Origin: an uncultured Coriobacteriaceae bacterium
GTDB taxonomy: Bacteria; Actinomycetota; Coriobacteriia; Coriobacteriales; Eggerthellaceae
NCBI GenBank assembly: GCA_900550385.1
Contig: URRZ01000031.1
Span: forward strand, 1-20,603
Reading direction: 5' to 3'
DNA: 20,603 bases
Positions 1 through 9,170 of this stretch are shown here, piece by piece (within the stretch, counting starts at the first letter, position 1; every line of letters begins with the position of its first letter). The notes under the pieces are model-generated. The model ran no database searches. It was not told the DNA's origin and saw only the letters and a list, made by a program, of their open reading frames with translations. The translations under genes were made by a program, and so were the position numbers.

Positions 1-80
1 CCAGATCGTTGTTTTCGCCCGCTGAGCTGGGCCTATGCCGGAATCTCTCCCACAGAAACCACCGAAGAGCCAAAAATCCT

Positions 81-111
81 CCGTCCCTTTTTCTCATCCC
101 GTCCCTTTTTC
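81..111. repeat. 13-nt direct repeat upstream of the OPT transporter
   Basis: CCGTCCCTTTTTC occurs at 81-93 and again at 99-111, an 18-nt period. The pair lies just upstream of the putative extended -10 at 122-130. It could be a regulator-binding site or a chance pyrimidine-rich duplication; the sequence does not decide. Confidence 0.4.
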
Positions 112-121
112 ACGCTTTGGC

Positions 122-130
122 TGCTATACT
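122..130 (+). promoter_or_regulatory. Putative extended -10 promoter of the OPT transporter gene
   Basis: TGCTATACT combines a TGN extension with a near-consensus -10 hexamer (TATACT, 125-130), 67 nt before the chosen start codon. No good -35 box is visible at 16-18 nt, which fits an extended -10 promoter. Assignment is by eye only. Confidence 0.45.
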
Positions 131-197
131 GCTTCGCGTCTGTTCGGTAACCCGACTTCCCGATAGAGGGGGAGCGGATATACGCGAAGGAGCTCAT

Positions 198-1940
198 ATG
201 GACCTGCCCAAGGGGCAGCTGACCGGCCGCGGCATCGCCATCGGCATCGTCGGCTGCATCATCATCACGGCGGCTTCGGCCTACACGGCGCTCAAGATGG
301 GCGCGCTGCCCTGGCCGATCGTCTTCGCCGCCATCGTCTCGCTCTTCTTCCTGAAGGCCCTTTCGAAAGGGCATGCGAACCTCAACGAGGCCAACGTCAC
401 CCACACCGTCATGTCGGCCGGATCGATGGTCGCCGGGGGATTGGCGTTCACCATCCCCGCTGCGTGGATGCTTGGCTTCGCCGACCAGACGTCGTGGGTG
501 CAGCTGCTCGCCGTCGCGTTGGGCGGCACCGTGCTCGGCTCCATCAGCACGATCCTGCTCCGGCGCCGTTTCATCGAGGAGGAGCTGCTCGAGTTCCCCA
601 TCGGCCAGGCCGCGGCGGAGACGCTCAAGGCCGGCGAGTCGGGCGGCGCGACCGGGCGCAAGCTGTTCGGAGCATTGGGCATCGCCGGCGTGTACACGTG
701 GCTGCGCGACGGCATCGCGGTTCTGCCGACCGTCTTCTTCCAGGGCGTGAGCGTCCCCGGCGTGTCGTTCGGCCTGTACAACTCGCCGCTCATGATGTCC
801 ATGGGCTTCCTCGTGGGCACGTCCTCGGTGGTCGTGTGGTTCCTAGGGGCGCTGCTCGGCAGCTTCGGCATCATCGTCGGCGGGTCGGCGCTGGGCCTGT
901 GGGACGTCGCGACCGGGCAGGGCATAACGTCGAGCCTGGGCATGGGCGCCATGATGGGCTGCGGCATCGCCGTCGTCGTCAAGATGATCGCCGGCAAGGC
1001 GCTCGAAGTGCTGCGGGGGCGCGCGGCTTCCGGAGGAGAGGCGAAGGCCTCCGCGCGGGCTGAAGCCGCCAAGGCGGATCCCGATGGGCAGGCGCCTGCG
1101 GACGCCCAGCCCGCCATCGAGAACGTTCGGCTGACCGCGGGCCTCACCGCCTTGGCGGCGGCCGTCGTCGCGCTCGCGCTCTGCATCGTCTTGGGGTTCG
1201 AGCCGCTCGTCTCCCTCGTGGTCGTCCTGCTGTCATTCGTCACGTGCGCGATGGCCGCGCAAAGCTGCGGGCAGACGGGCATCGACCCCATGGAGATCTT
1301 CGGGCTGATCGTGCTGCTGTTCGTGGCCGCCTTCTCGGGATCCACCGAAGTCCAGCTGTTCTACGTCGCGGGCGTCATCGCGGTGGCGTGCGGCCTCGCG
1401 GGAGACGTCATGTACGATTTCAAGGCGGGCCATATGCTGGGAACCGATTGGCGCCTGCAGTGGATCGCCCAGGCGATCGGCAGCGTCATCGGCGCGCTCG
1501 TCTCGGTCGCGGTCCTGCTCATCCTTCTCGCCGCATACGGCGCGGGCGCGTTCGGCCCCCAAGGGTCCTTCGTCGCCGCGCAGGCGTCGGTCGTCGCGAC
1601 GATGGTCGCCGGCATCCCGTCCATCCCCGCCTTCCTTGCGGGTTTCGCGTTGGGATTCGCCCTCTATCTCGCGAAGGCTCCGGCGATGATGCTCGGATTG
1701 GGCATTTACCTGCCGTTCTACATGTCCGCCGCCGCGTTTTTCGGCGCGATGGCGCGCGTGGTCTACAATGCGGTTTGCAAGCGCCGCCGCATGGCCGCCC
1801 CGCCCGAGCGGCGGGCGGCGCTGGAGATGAAGGACGAGCACACCGGCCTCGTCGTCGCGAGCGGCCTGCTGGGTGGCGAATCCGTGGTGGGCGTGCTGGT
1901 GGCGCTGTGGGCGATCGTCTCGGGGATGCTGGCAGGCTAG
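198..1940 (+). CDS. OPT-family oligopeptide transporter
   Basis: A polytopic inner-membrane protein of about 580 residues, predicted to import oligopeptides or metal chelates by the proton-coupled OPT mechanism. The start at 198 is preceded by GAAGGAG at a good distance; the frame stays open back to position 9, but that 63-residue extension is Arg-rich and unlike the family. The N-terminal stretch around residues 25-90 (YTALKMGALPWP, then NLNEANVTHTVMSAGSM) matches the conserved first part of bacterial OPT proteins. Many hydrophobic segments follow, broken by a charged Ala/Glu/Lys cytoplasmic loop near residues 280-310. The substrate cannot be read from sequence. It seems monocistronic, with its own promoter and a hairpin after the stop. 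Family assignment is confident. Confidence 0.88.
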   Translation: MDLPKGQLTGRGIAIGIVGCIIITAASAYTALKMGALPWPIVFAAIVSLFFLKALSKGHANLNEANVTHTVMSAGSMVAGGLAFTIPAAWMLGFADQTSWVQLLAVALGGTVLGSISTILLRRRFIEEELLEFPIGQAAAETLKAGESGGATGRKLFGALGIAGVYTWLRDGIAVLPTVFFQGVSVPGVSFGLYNSPLMMSMGFLVGTSSVVVWFLGALLGSFGIIVGGSALGLWDVATGQGITSSLGMGAMMGCGIAVVVKMIAGKALEVLRGRAASGGEAKASARAEAAKADPDGQAPADAQPAIENVRLTAGLTALAAAVVALALCIVLGFEPLVSLVVVLLSFVTCAMAAQSCGQTGIDPMEIFGLIVLLFVAAFSGSTEVQLFYVAGVIAVACGLAGDVMYDFKAGHMLGTDWRLQWIAQAIGSVIGALVSVAVLLILLAAYGAGAFGPQGSFVAAQASVVATMVAGIPSIPAFLAGFALGFALYLAKAPAMMLGLGIYLPFYMSAAAFFGAMARVVYNAVCKRRRMAAPPERRAALEMKDEHTGLVVASGLLGGESVVGVLVALWAIVSGMLAG

Positions 1941-1975
1941 CGCCGCAGCATGTCGCGCCCGCGTTGCGAGACGCG

Positions 1976-2011
1976 AGGCGCCGTCGATCGCCCGAGCGCG
2001 ACTCGGCGCCT
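1976..2011 (+). terminator. Hairpin downstream of the OPT gene, possible terminator
   Basis: AGGCGCCG (1976-1983) and CGGCGCCT (2004-2011) form a perfect 8-bp stem with a 20-nt loop, 35 nt after the OPT stop. No T-run follows, so it may be a weak or Rho-assisted terminator or an RNA-stabilising structure. If it does not terminate, coaX could be read through from the OPT promoter. Confidence 0.35.
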
Positions 2012-2105
2012 GCCTGCGCCCGCGCTGTCGCGACTGCCGATCGCATGGGCGTCGCCGCGCAGGGTGAAGGCCGAGGATGGACCGTTGCTTGAGGAGGAGG
2101 GAATC

Positions 2106-2987
2106 ATGGGGGAGCGTAACCGGAAGGACTGCGACGTGCTGCTGGCCGTCGATGTGGGGAACACGCGGACTTCCCTCGGCGCGTTCGCGGATGGCGAGCT
2201 TCTGGCTGCGCGAACGCTCACGACGCCTGCGAGCCTCACCGCCGACGAGGCGTTCGACGCCGCGTTCTCCTCGGTCCAGCGCATGGCGCGCCGCGCATCA
2301 TTTCAGCTGCGCGATCGTTTGGGCTCCTCGTCCGAAACGGTGCAGGATTCCTTCGTCGAGGGCGCCCTTTCGCTCGATCCCGACTCGGTTGCGGATGCGG
2401 TCCTCTCCTGCGTTGTCCCCGACCTTTCGTCTTCGTGGCAGGCGGCGCTGCGCGAGCTCACCGGGCGGCGCCCCCTCACCGTCGGCCCCGGGATCAAGAC
2501 GGGCGTGCGCATGAGGTACCGCGATCCTGCGGAGATCGGCGCCGACCGCATGGCGGACCTTGCGGCGCTCCTCCTCGATTACGAGCCTCCGGCGATCGTC
2601 GTGGATTTGGGCACCACCACCAACTTCGAGGTGGTCGACGCCGACGGCGTGTTCCTGGGCGGCATCATCGCCCCGGGGATGGCGATCGGCGCGCGCTCGC
2701 TGGCGGATCGCGCGGCGAAGCTCCCCGTCATCGACATCGCCGCTCCCAAAGCGGTCGTCGGGACGTGCACGCGGGAGGCGATGCAATCGGGCGTCGTGCT
2801 CGGCGAGATCGCCCGCATCGACGGGCTGCTCGGCATGATCGAGCGCGAGCATCCTGCGGATTACTCGATCATCGTGACGGGAGACAACGCCGCAGCGGTG
2901 GCGCCCCTGCTCGAGCACGAGGCCGCCGTCGACGTCACGCTCACGCTCCGCGGCCTCGCGCGGCTCCACGCGCTCAACCGACGCTAA
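2106..2987 (+). CDS. coaX: Type III pantothenate kinase
   Basis: Catalyses ATP-dependent phosphorylation of pantothenate, the first step of coenzyme A synthesis, in the cytosol. Family motifs appear in order: the phosphate-binding DVGNTRTSLG near residues 15-25, GADRMAD around residue 143, DLGTTTNFEVVD near 168, and GGIIAPG near 185. The start at 2106 follows a strong GAGGAGGAGG; the frame is open further upstream, but that part reads as Arg/Pro-rich non-family sequence. At 293 residues it is longer than the usual 250-260. The extra length lies in a Ser/Asp-rich stretch around residues 55-90, before the conserved VLSCVVP segment. CoaX enzymes need a monovalent cation and are not inhibited by CoA (family knowledge). 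It ends at a hairpin shared with the convergent metal ATPase gene. Confidence 0.93.
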   Translation: MGERNRKDCDVLLAVDVGNTRTSLGAFADGELLAARTLTTPASLTADEAFDAAFSSVQRMARRASFQLRDRLGSSSETVQDSFVEGALSLDPDSVADAVLSCVVPDLSSSWQAALRELTGRRPLTVGPGIKTGVRMRYRDPAEIGADRMADLAALLLDYEPPAIVVDLGTTTNFEVVDADGVFLGGIIAPGMAIGARSLADRAAKLPVIDIAAPKAVVGTCTREAMQSGVVLGEIARIDGLLGMIEREHPADYSIIVTGDNAAAVAPLLEHEAAVDVTLTLRGLARLHALNRR

Positions 2988-2989
2988 AA

Positions 2990-3028
2990 GCGACGGGGAC
3001 GCCGCAGCATGGGCGGCGTCCCCGTCGC
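2990..3028. terminator. Bidirectional intrinsic terminator between coaX and the metal ATPase
   Basis: A perfect 16-bp inverted repeat (2990-3005 and 3013-3028) with a 7-nt loop starts two nucleotides after the coaX stop and ends 22 nt before the convergent ATPase stop. On the minus strand the stem is followed directly by TTTT, the usual layout of an intrinsic terminator. On the plus strand only a short TTT follows after a few bases, so it is stronger for the metal-efflux transcript but can serve both. Confidence 0.85.
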
Positions 3029-3050
3029 GTCGTTTCGGCACCGGGGCGCG

Positions 3051-4973
<1,923 letters not shown>

Positions 4974-4980
4974 CGCCCCC

Positions 4981-5199
4981 CTAGCGAAGGATCACGCAGT
5001 CGCGCTCGATCCTAGAGCATGCGCGCTGCGCCTCGTCGAGGATCGAATCGAAGCGGCTCTCGTCGGCCACGAGTGTCAGCTTCTGCGTCATGAAGCTGAT
5101 GGTGGCCTTCTCGACGCCGTCGATGCGGTTGATGGCATCTTCCATCTTCGCAGCGCAGTTCGCGCAGTCGAGATCTTGGAGTCGGTACGTTTTCCGCAT
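4981..5199 (-). CDS. Free-standing heavy-metal-associated (HMA) domain protein
   Basis: A 72-residue cytosolic protein consisting of one HMA fold. The N-terminal DCANCAAKM carries the CxxC metal-binding pair (Cys12 and Cys15), followed by the usual pattern DAINRIDGVEKATISFMTQKL. Start at 5199 is preceded by AAAGGAAGGG. It lies just before the P1B ATPase, which lacks its own HMA domain, so it probably acts as the metal chaperone or the detached regulatory domain of that pump. Two further cysteines near the C-terminus (60 and 68) and Asp next to the CxxC fit the Zn/Cd-type HMA pattern (DCANC) rather than the copper type. Copper delivery cannot be excluded. Confidence 0.85.
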   Translation of the reverse strand: MRKTYRLQDLDCANCAAKMEDAINRIDGVEKATISFMTQKLTLVADESRFDSILDEAQRACSRIERDCVILR

Positions 5200-5222
5200 G
5201 GGAGTCCCTTCCTTTCGTGGAT

Positions 5223-5253
5223 GCCGGCGTCGTGCCCGGCGCGTGCCGCCGGC
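5223..5253 (-). other. Hairpin in the gap between the repressor and HMA genes
   Basis: GCCGGCG (5223-5229) pairs perfectly with CGCCGGC (5247-5253). It sits in the 95-nt gap between the repressor stop and the HMA gene start. There is no T-run, so it is more likely an mRNA structure tuning relative expression than a terminator. Confidence 0.3.
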
Positions 5254-5294
5254 GTCGGCTTGGTTCCGTGATGATGCCGCGTGTCCGGGCTGGG

Positions 5295-5648
5295 CTACTC
5301 GCAGATATGCGTCATTCCCTGCGCGAGGACGGTGTAGACATGGTCGTCGGACAGCGAGTAGATGACGTTCTTGCCGTCGCGCTGGAACTTGACCAGGCGC
5401 GCCTGCTTGAGCGTGCGCAGCTGATGGGACACCGCGCTTTGCGAGGCGCCGATCAGCTCCGCGATGTCGGCGACGCACATCTCCCGTTCCATGAGGGCGT
5501 ACAGGATCTTGATGCGCGTCGTGTCGCCGAACACCTTGAAGAGGTCGGCGAGCTCGTAGAGCAGCTCCTCGTCGGGCATGGACTCAAGCGTTTCCTCGGA
5601 TGCGGCTTCTCCAACGGTGCTATTCAGGTTGAGGTTTGAAGCGTCCAT
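5295..5648 (-). CDS. ArsR/SmtB-family metal-sensing repressor
   Basis: A 117-residue winged-helix repressor that should release DNA when it binds metal. The core ELADLFKVFGDTTRIKILYAL, the recognition helix SQSAVSHQLRTLK and the wing RDGKNVIYSL are typical. The last helix (DDHVYTVLAQGMTHICE) has Asp and His near its start and His and Glu near its end, matching the alpha-5 zinc site of SmtB/CzrA. A single Cys in EMCVADIA recalls one of the CadC alpha-3 ligands, so a mixed site is possible. ATG at 5648 is better placed than the in-frame TTG at 5651 relative to AAAGG. It is first in the cluster with the HMA protein and ATPase, with an operator-like palindrome directly upstream. Zn or Cd is the likely inducer (inference). 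Confidence 0.92.
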   Translation of the reverse strand: MDASNLNLNSTVGEAASEETLESMPDEELLYELADLFKVFGDTTRIKILYALMEREMCVADIAELIGASQSAVSHQLRTLKQARLVKFQRDGKNVIYSLSDDHVYTVLAQGMTHICE

Positions 5649-5666
5649 CAAATCGACCTTTCAACA

Positions 5667-5684
5667 TATGAGCAACCGTTCATA
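5667..5684 (-). promoter_or_regulatory. Putative ArsR-type operator
   Basis: TATGAGCA-AC-CGTTCATA is an imperfect 8-2-8 palindrome (6 of 8 pairs match), resembling the 12-2-12 operators of SmtB/CzrA-type repressors, whose half-site core is TGAACA. It lies directly downstream of the -10 box of the minus-strand promoter, covering the expected transcription start, so bound repressor would block initiation. Confidence 0.7.
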
Positions 5685-5712
5685 AGTATAGAAAGAAGAT
5701 CTATCGTGTCAA
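5685..5712 (-). promoter_or_regulatory. Near-consensus sigma-70 promoter of the metal-efflux cluster
   Basis: On the minus strand TTGACA (plus 5707-5712) is followed after 16 nt by TATACT (plus 5685-5690). It lies about 40-60 nt upstream of the repressor start and abuts the operator-like palindrome. Such a strong promoter suits a repressor-controlled operon. Confidence 0.8.
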
Positions 5713-5893
5713 GGCGAGGAATGAAAGTGATTCAGATACGAAACAGGTTGCTATGTATGTGTACGATTTCTCAGCGTGACCTTGGATATGCGCATCGAGA
5801 TGCATCGTTCAGAGCGGTTTTCGGATTTTCACGGCTATCCGATTCAGGTGAAGACGAGCAGTCGAATCTTTCGAACAGCGATTCGAGCCTTTT

Positions 5894-5920
5894 ACTCCAA
5901 AATAGTTGAGCTTTGCGTGA
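5894..5920 (-). repeat. Inverted copy of a 27-bp related segment
   Basis: Read on the minus strand, this segment matches 6032-6058 of the plus strand at 22 of 27 positions by hand alignment, without gaps. The shared core begins TCACGCAAA and contains CAAC and TTTTGGA. Both can be read in one frame as RSRK-x-Q-x-FW. Confidence 0.5.
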
Positions 5921-6031
5921 CCGAACGTTCGCGATCAGGACGCTGTTGCCATGCGGTGAAAGCAAGTCATTCTAAAACCCCAGGTCGTGATAAGGCGAAT
6001 GCAGCGTGAAGGCCAAATGTTCGGGTTGCGA

Positions 6032-6058
6032 TCACGCAAAACCCAACCTTTTTGGACT
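6032..6058 (+). repeat. Direct copy of a 27-bp related segment
   Basis: Partner of 5894-5920 in opposite orientation, 22 of 27 positions identical. It lies in the same gene-free stretch, about 80 nt before the tRNA terminator. May belong to a dispersed intergenic repeat family. Confidence 0.5.
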
Positions 6059-6140
6059 TGCGATGCTGATTTCGTGCCGACCACAACATTCAATGCGGCA
6101 AAATGTGTTGATGGGGAATCGCGAGGGGGTCTTCGGAAAG

Positions 6141-6164
6141 AAAAAAGGAGCCGGTCGGCTCCTT
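6141..6164 (-). terminator. Intrinsic terminator of tRNA-Asp
   Basis: On the minus strand an 8-bp stem AAGGAGCC/GGCTCCTT with the 4-nt loop GACC runs into a T-run (TTTTTT on the minus strand). It starts 10 nt after the tRNA 3' end. Confidence 0.88.
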
Positions 6165-6174
6165 CGTGTTTCGA

Positions 6175-6251
<77 letters not shown>

Positions 6252-6286
6252 GTGTTGTCAAGCCGCTCTCTCAAGCAGCGACGGTT

Positions 6287-6315
6287 ATATTACCGGAACC
6301 CCAAACACCGCGCAA
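6287..6315 (-). promoter_or_regulatory. Putative promoter of tRNA-Asp
   Basis: On the minus strand TTGCGC (plus 6310-6315) is spaced 17 nt from TAATAT (plus 6287-6292), about 36 nt before the mature tRNA 5' end. The spacing is ideal and the -35 half-matched. Confidence 0.55.
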
Positions 6316-6458
6316 CCCCCAATTTCAAACATTTTCAAATTGCATCCGTCGCGTCCGATACGGCCCCTGCGGCGATGGCGGATGTTTGGGAAGGGGGATC
6401 GGATGGCGGCGTTTGGTTACGATCGGTTTTCAACTTTCCATGGAATCCGAGGATGCCG

Positions 6459-6487
6459 TTGAATGGCGTTTAGCGTCTTGATATTTT
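6459..6487 (+). promoter_or_regulatory. Putative promoter of the marR-ABC operon
   Basis: TTGAAT (6459-6464) is separated by 17 nt from TATTTT (6482-6487), giving a short leader before the ATG at 6523. Two halves of a palindromic element overlap the spacer and the -10 end, as expected for autoregulation. Confidence 0.65.
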
Positions 6488-6498
6488 AGTAGCTAAAC
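6468..6498 (+). promoter_or_regulatory. Putative MarR operator
   Basis: GTTTAGC (6468-6474) and GCTAAAC (6492-6498) form a perfect 7-bp inverted repeat across the -10 region. A tighter palindrome TTTAG-TAG-CTAAA lies at 6485-6497. Sites of this size and position are typical of MarR-family autoregulation of a divergent or downstream exporter. Confidence 0.6.
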
Positions 6499-6522
6499 AA
6501 ACAGCATGAGAGGAGCGAGCCT

Positions 6523-7014
6523 ATGGCAGATGATGATTTCGACCGATTCAAGCAGGAGATCCACGACCTGTTCGTCAGCTTCAGGCGCGGCCGCCACACC
6601 TTCGCGGTTCCGCTCGGCGACCTCACCGCCGGGGAGTCGGGGATCCTTATCACGATCGCCCATGCGCGCCGCCATGCCAAGCACGTCAGGCCGCGCATGG
6701 TGGCCCATATGGCGAACACGACGCCGAGCGCCCTTTCGCAGATGCTCAAATCGCTCGAGTCGAAAGGCTATGTCGTCCGCGAGCGCTTCGGGGACGATTC
6801 TCGCGGGGTCGAGCTGCTGCTCACCGAAAAGGGGCTCGAGCTCGCCAAAACGGGCGAACGCATGAGGGACGGCTATCTGAGGGAGCTGTTCGCCTATCTG
6901 GGCGACGATGACGTCGCCGACCTCACCCGCGTGGTGCGACGCATGAACGAGTTCCTCGAAGCGAAGCGCGCGGCCGCGGGCAAGGGCGGGGAGGACGGTC
7001 CTTCATGCGCATAA
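6523..7014 (+). CDS. MarR-family transcriptional regulator
   Basis: A 163-residue winged-helix regulator, probably repressing its own operon until a ligand, often an antimicrobial or phenolic compound, binds. The DNA-binding part reads VAHMANTTPSALSQMLKSLE (recognition helix), then GYVVRERFGDDSRGVELLLTEKG, the beta-wing with its usual Asp-Asp-Arg. Flanking helices (first ~45 and last ~50 residues) would form the dimer interface. ATG at 6523 follows GAGAGGAG. The 3' end overlaps the first ABC gene by 10 nt, implying translational coupling. Regulation of the exporter is inferred from this overlap and the palindromes over the promoter. Confidence 0.9.
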   Translation: MADDDFDRFKQEIHDLFVSFRRGRHTFAVPLGDLTAGESGILITIAHARRHAKHVRPRMVAHMANTTPSALSQMLKSLESKGYVVRERFGDDSRGVELLLTEKGLELAKTGERMRDGYLRELFAYLGDDDVADLTRVVRRMNEFLEAKRAAAGKGGEDGPSCA

Positions 7015-9170
7015 TCTCGTACCTGAAGAACTCCCTGGGCGCGGTCGCGATCATCGTCGTGCTGCTGATCGTCCAGGCGGCCACCGACCTCTCGCTGCCC
7101 CATTTCACATCCAACATCGTCGATGTGGGCATCCAGCAATCCGGCATCGAGCATGCGGCTATGGACGCGATGGGCGCGGACACCTTCGAGACGGTCTGCG
7201 CGCTCTCCTCCGACGAGGACGAATCGACGTTGCGCGGCGCCTATTCCCTCGGGGACGACGGCCTGTACCATCTCGAAGCGGATGCGCGCAAGGACCTCGA
7301 TCAGCTCGACGGCTTCGTCGAGCTCCCGCTCGTCGCCATCCATTACGCGGACCAGGCGGGCTTCGACTTGGATGGGTTGCGCGCCGCTTACGATGAGGAC
7401 CTAGTGGCCAAGGAGCAGATCCAAGGGCAGCTCGACCGGTTCCGCTCGCAGATGGGAGAGGGCACCGAGGCGCTCCTCTCGCAGCAGGCGATCGAGGCGG
7501 CCAAGGCCGAGTACCAGGCGATCGGCTACGACACGACCGCCATGCAGATGGGCTACCTCCTGCGCGTCGGCGCCCTCATGCTAGGACTCACCGCGCTGGG
7601 CATGCTCGCCGCCGTGGGGGTGGGCTTCGTCGCGTCGCGCACGGCGGCGGGCGTGGGCCGCACGCTGCGCCAGCGCCTGTTCGAGCGCGTCGTGTCGTTC
7701 TCCGACCGCGAGGTGCAAAGCTTCTCGGCGGCGTCGCTGATCACGCGGGGGACCAACGACATCCAGCAGATACAGATGGTCACGGTCATGCTCTTGCGCA
7801 TGGTGCTGTACGCTCCCATCCTGGCGATCGGCGGCATTCTGATGGTGTCGACGACCAACGCCTCGATGAGCTGGATCATCGTCTTGGCCGTCGCGTGCCT
7901 GTTCGCGGTCGTCGGCGTGCTGATGTTCTTCGCCATGCCGAAGTTCCGCATCATGCAGAAGCTCGTCGACCGGGTGAACCTCGTGGCGCGCGAGATGCTC
8001 ACCGGGTTGCCCGTGATACGCGCGTTCGATCGCCAGGAATACGAGCAGGAGCGCTTCGACGATGCGAGCCGCATGCTCTACCGCACGCAGCTCTTCACCA
8101 ATCGCGTCATGACGTTCATGATGCCCTCGATGATGCTCATCATGAACGGCGTCAGCGTGCTGATCATCTGGGTGGGGGGCGCCTACATCGACGACGGGAC
8201 CATCCAAACCGGCGACATGATCGCGTTCATCTCGTATTCCATGACCATCATCGCCTCGTTCCTGATCATAGGCATGATCTCGATCATGCTGCCGCGCGCC
8301 GACGTCGCAGCCCAGCGCGTCAACGAGGTCCTGAAAACCGAGCCGAGCGTCAAAGACCCCGCCCATCCCCGGGATGCCGAGCTCCCCGAAAACGGCGGTG
8401 CGCGCGTCGAATTCGACGACGTCGCCTTCGGATACGCCGACGAGGACGGGGACGGCGCGCCCGAACCTGTCCTGCAGCATGTCAGCTTCACCGTGGAGCC
8501 GGGCACCGTCTGCGCGGTGGTGGGATCGACCGGATCGGGGAAGTCGACCGTCGTGAAGCTGATCGAGCGCTTCTACGACGCGACCGCCGGCTCCGTCAAG
8601 ATCGACGGCATCGACGTGCGCGAGCTTTCCCAGGAGAAGCTGCGCGGCACCGTGGCCTACGTCCCGCAGAAGGCGTTCCTGTTCTCGGGCACGATCGATT
8701 CCAACATCGCCTATTCGGATGCGGGCATGCCCGACGAGCGCGTCGAGGAAGCCGCCCGCATCGCCCAATCGAGCGATTTCATCGAGGCGAAGCCCGAGGG
8801 GTTCGAAAGCCCGGTCTCGCAGGGCGGAACGAACGTGTCGGGCGGGCAGCGCCAACGCCTGTGCATCGCGCGCGCGATCGCGTCGGATGCGCGCGTCCTG
8901 GTGTTCGACGACAGCTTCTCGGCGCTCGATTACAAGACCGATTCCAACCTGCGCCTCGCGCTGCGGCGCAGCCTGGGCGACCGCACGCTGGTGATCGTCG
9001 CCCAGCGCATCTCCACCGTGATGGACGCCGACCAGATCATCGTGCTGGAAGAGGGCCGCATGGTGGGCAAGGGCACCCATGCCCAGCTGATGGAATCGTG
9101 CGAGGAGTACCGGGAGATCGCATACTCGCAGCTCTCCGAAGAGGAGCTGAAAGGGGGTGATGCCGCATGA
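7005..9170 (+). CDS. ABC exporter half-transporter with degenerate ATP site and large insertion
   Basis: A 721-residue fusion of a six-helix membrane domain and an ATPase domain, the first half of a probable multidrug exporter. The ATPase has Walker A GSTGSGKST (Lys513), Q-loop PQKAFLFSG, signature VSGGQRQR and Walker B LVFDD. The catalytic Glu is replaced by Asp636 and the H-switch His by Gln667 (VAQRIS). These are the changes known for the non-catalytic member of heterodimeric exporters such as TM287/288, BmrCD and LmrCD. It is longer than the usual ~580 residues because about 140 residues, acidic and lacking long hydrophobic runs, lie between the first (about 12-30) and second (about 185-210) membrane helices, presumably outside the cell. 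It overlaps marR by 10 nt and the next gene by 4 nt. Confidence 0.92.
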   Translation: MRIISYLKNSLGAVAIIVVLLIVQAATDLSLPHFTSNIVDVGIQQSGIEHAAMDAMGADTFETVCALSSDEDESTLRGAYSLGDDGLYHLEADARKDLDQLDGFVELPLVAIHYADQAGFDLDGLRAAYDEDLVAKEQIQGQLDRFRSQMGEGTEALLSQQAIEAAKAEYQAIGYDTTAMQMGYLLRVGALMLGLTALGMLAAVGVGFVASRTAAGVGRTLRQRLFERVVSFSDREVQSFSAASLITRGTNDIQQIQMVTVMLLRMVLYAPILAIGGILMVSTTNASMSWIIVLAVACLFAVVGVLMFFAMPKFRIMQKLVDRVNLVAREMLTGLPVIRAFDRQEYEQERFDDASRMLYRTQLFTNRVMTFMMPSMMLIMNGVSVLIIWVGGAYIDDGTIQTGDMIAFISYSMTIIASFLIIGMISIMLPRADVAAQRVNEVLKTEPSVKDPAHPRDAELPENGGARVEFDDVAFGYADEDGDGAPEPVLQHVSFTVEPGTVCAVVGSTGSGKSTVVKLIERFYDATAGSVKIDGIDVRELSQEKLRGTVAYVPQKAFLFSGTIDSNIAYSDAGMPDERVEEAARIAQSSDFIEAKPEGFESPVSQGGTNVSGGQRQRLCIARAIASDARVLVFDDSFSALDYKTDSNLRLALRRSLGDRTLVIVAQRISTVMDADQIIVLEEGRMVGKGTHAQLMESCEEYREIAYSQLSEEELKGGDAA

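Larger units (their letters stand above)
5713..6140. other. Gene-free lower-GC intergenic stretch
   Basis: About 430 bases between the metal-cluster promoter and the tRNA-Asp terminator, visibly richer in A/T than the surrounding genes. The short open frames have no ribosome site, no family resemblance and conflicting frames, so none is called. It contains two related 27-bp segments in opposite orientation (listed separately), suggesting remnants of a dispersed repeat or of decayed sequence. Confidence 0.6.

Noticed and set aside
9..197. 63-residue N-terminal extension of the OPT transporter
   Set aside because: No ribosome site at 9, extension unlike the family, and a promoter-like -10 lies inside it; the start at 198 has a strong ribosome site.
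5706..6009. Short open frames of 67-77 codons in the gap before tRNA-Asp
   Set aside because: Overlapping frames on both strands, no ribosome sites and no recognisable protein features.
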